Notes under the pieces: generated by a model
Database searches by the model: none
What the model was told of the DNA's origin: nothing
What the model saw: the letters and a program-made list of their open reading frames with translations, nothing else
From: an uncultured Pseudorhodobacter sp.
GTDB taxonomy: Bacteria; Pseudomonadota; Alphaproteobacteria; Rhodobacterales; Rhodobacteraceae
DNA: 7,150 bases
Assembly: GCA_945957495.1 (NCBI GenBank)
Contig: CAMFLG010000158.1
Coordinates: forward strand, 1 to 7,150
Direction of reading: 5' to 3'
Shown here: positions 7,119 to 7,150 of the stretch, one piece after another
How positions within the stretch are numbered: the first letter of the stretch is position 1
Layout: every line of letters starts with the position of its first letter
Translations under genes and position numbers: made by a program

Positions 7119-7150
7119 CGCGGGGCTTCGCTTTCCCAAGCGCGCCGCCC

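Noticed and set aside
7129..7142. Short hairpin CGCTT-TCCC-AAGCG after ccmH
   Set aside because: The stem is only five pairs, no T-run is visible and the window ends; it cannot be called a terminator.

Overview
The window looks like a chromosomal segment of an alphaproteobacterium, most likely a member of the Rhodobacterales. Supporting points are the high G+C with strong third-position bias, a TakP-like TRAP solute-binding protein, an IlvB whose C-terminal half has alphaproteobacterial wording (for example VRQWQ, FDCRVEKHENCFPMIPSGK), and a two-gene ccmF-ccmH cluster of the kind called ccl1-ccl2 in Rhodobacter. This placement rests on remembered family features, not on a search.

Layout, left to right. 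Positions 1-534 (minus) hold the N-terminal 178 codons of a Tat-exported TRAP solute-binding protein; the gene runs off the left edge. A 220-base divergent intergenic region follows, with two back-to-back hairpins in the 5' untranslated region of the TRAP gene. Positions 755-1666 (plus) encode a complete CaCA-family Na+/Ca2+ exchanger with its two inverted alpha repeats. Positions 1667-1988 are non-coding apart from a branched-chain amino-acid attenuator: promoter, 15-residue leader peptide with an Ile-Ile-Leu-Val-Val-Val run, competing stem segments and an intrinsic terminator. This controls ilvB (1989-3743) and ilvN (4052-4612), the two subunits of acetolactate synthase. Between them sits an unrecognised, A+T-rich gene for a small secreted protein (3757-4041). 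A stem-loop at 4620-4644 separates this operon from ccmF (4697-6667) and ccmH (6672-7118), which encode the haem-ligation module of cytochrome c maturation.

How the parts work together. When charged Ile, Leu or Val tRNA is short, a ribosome should stall on the leader peptide, the antiterminator should form, and ilvB, the small secreted-protein gene and ilvN should be transcribed together. IlvB carries the thiamine diphosphate/FAD catalytic core, and IlvN carries the ACT domain for valine feedback. CcmF and CcmH act at the inner membrane and periplasm and attach haem to apocytochromes c; nothing ties them functionally to the ilv genes.

Most of the window is ordinary core metabolism. The two items most worth a second look are the secreted small protein inserted into the ilvB-ilvN operon, with composition unlike its neighbours, and the completeness of the attenuator, in which one heptamer occurs twice (1851 and 1921) and both copies can pair with the same segment between them. 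I saw no tRNA, rRNA, CRISPR array, insertion sequence or prophage signature.
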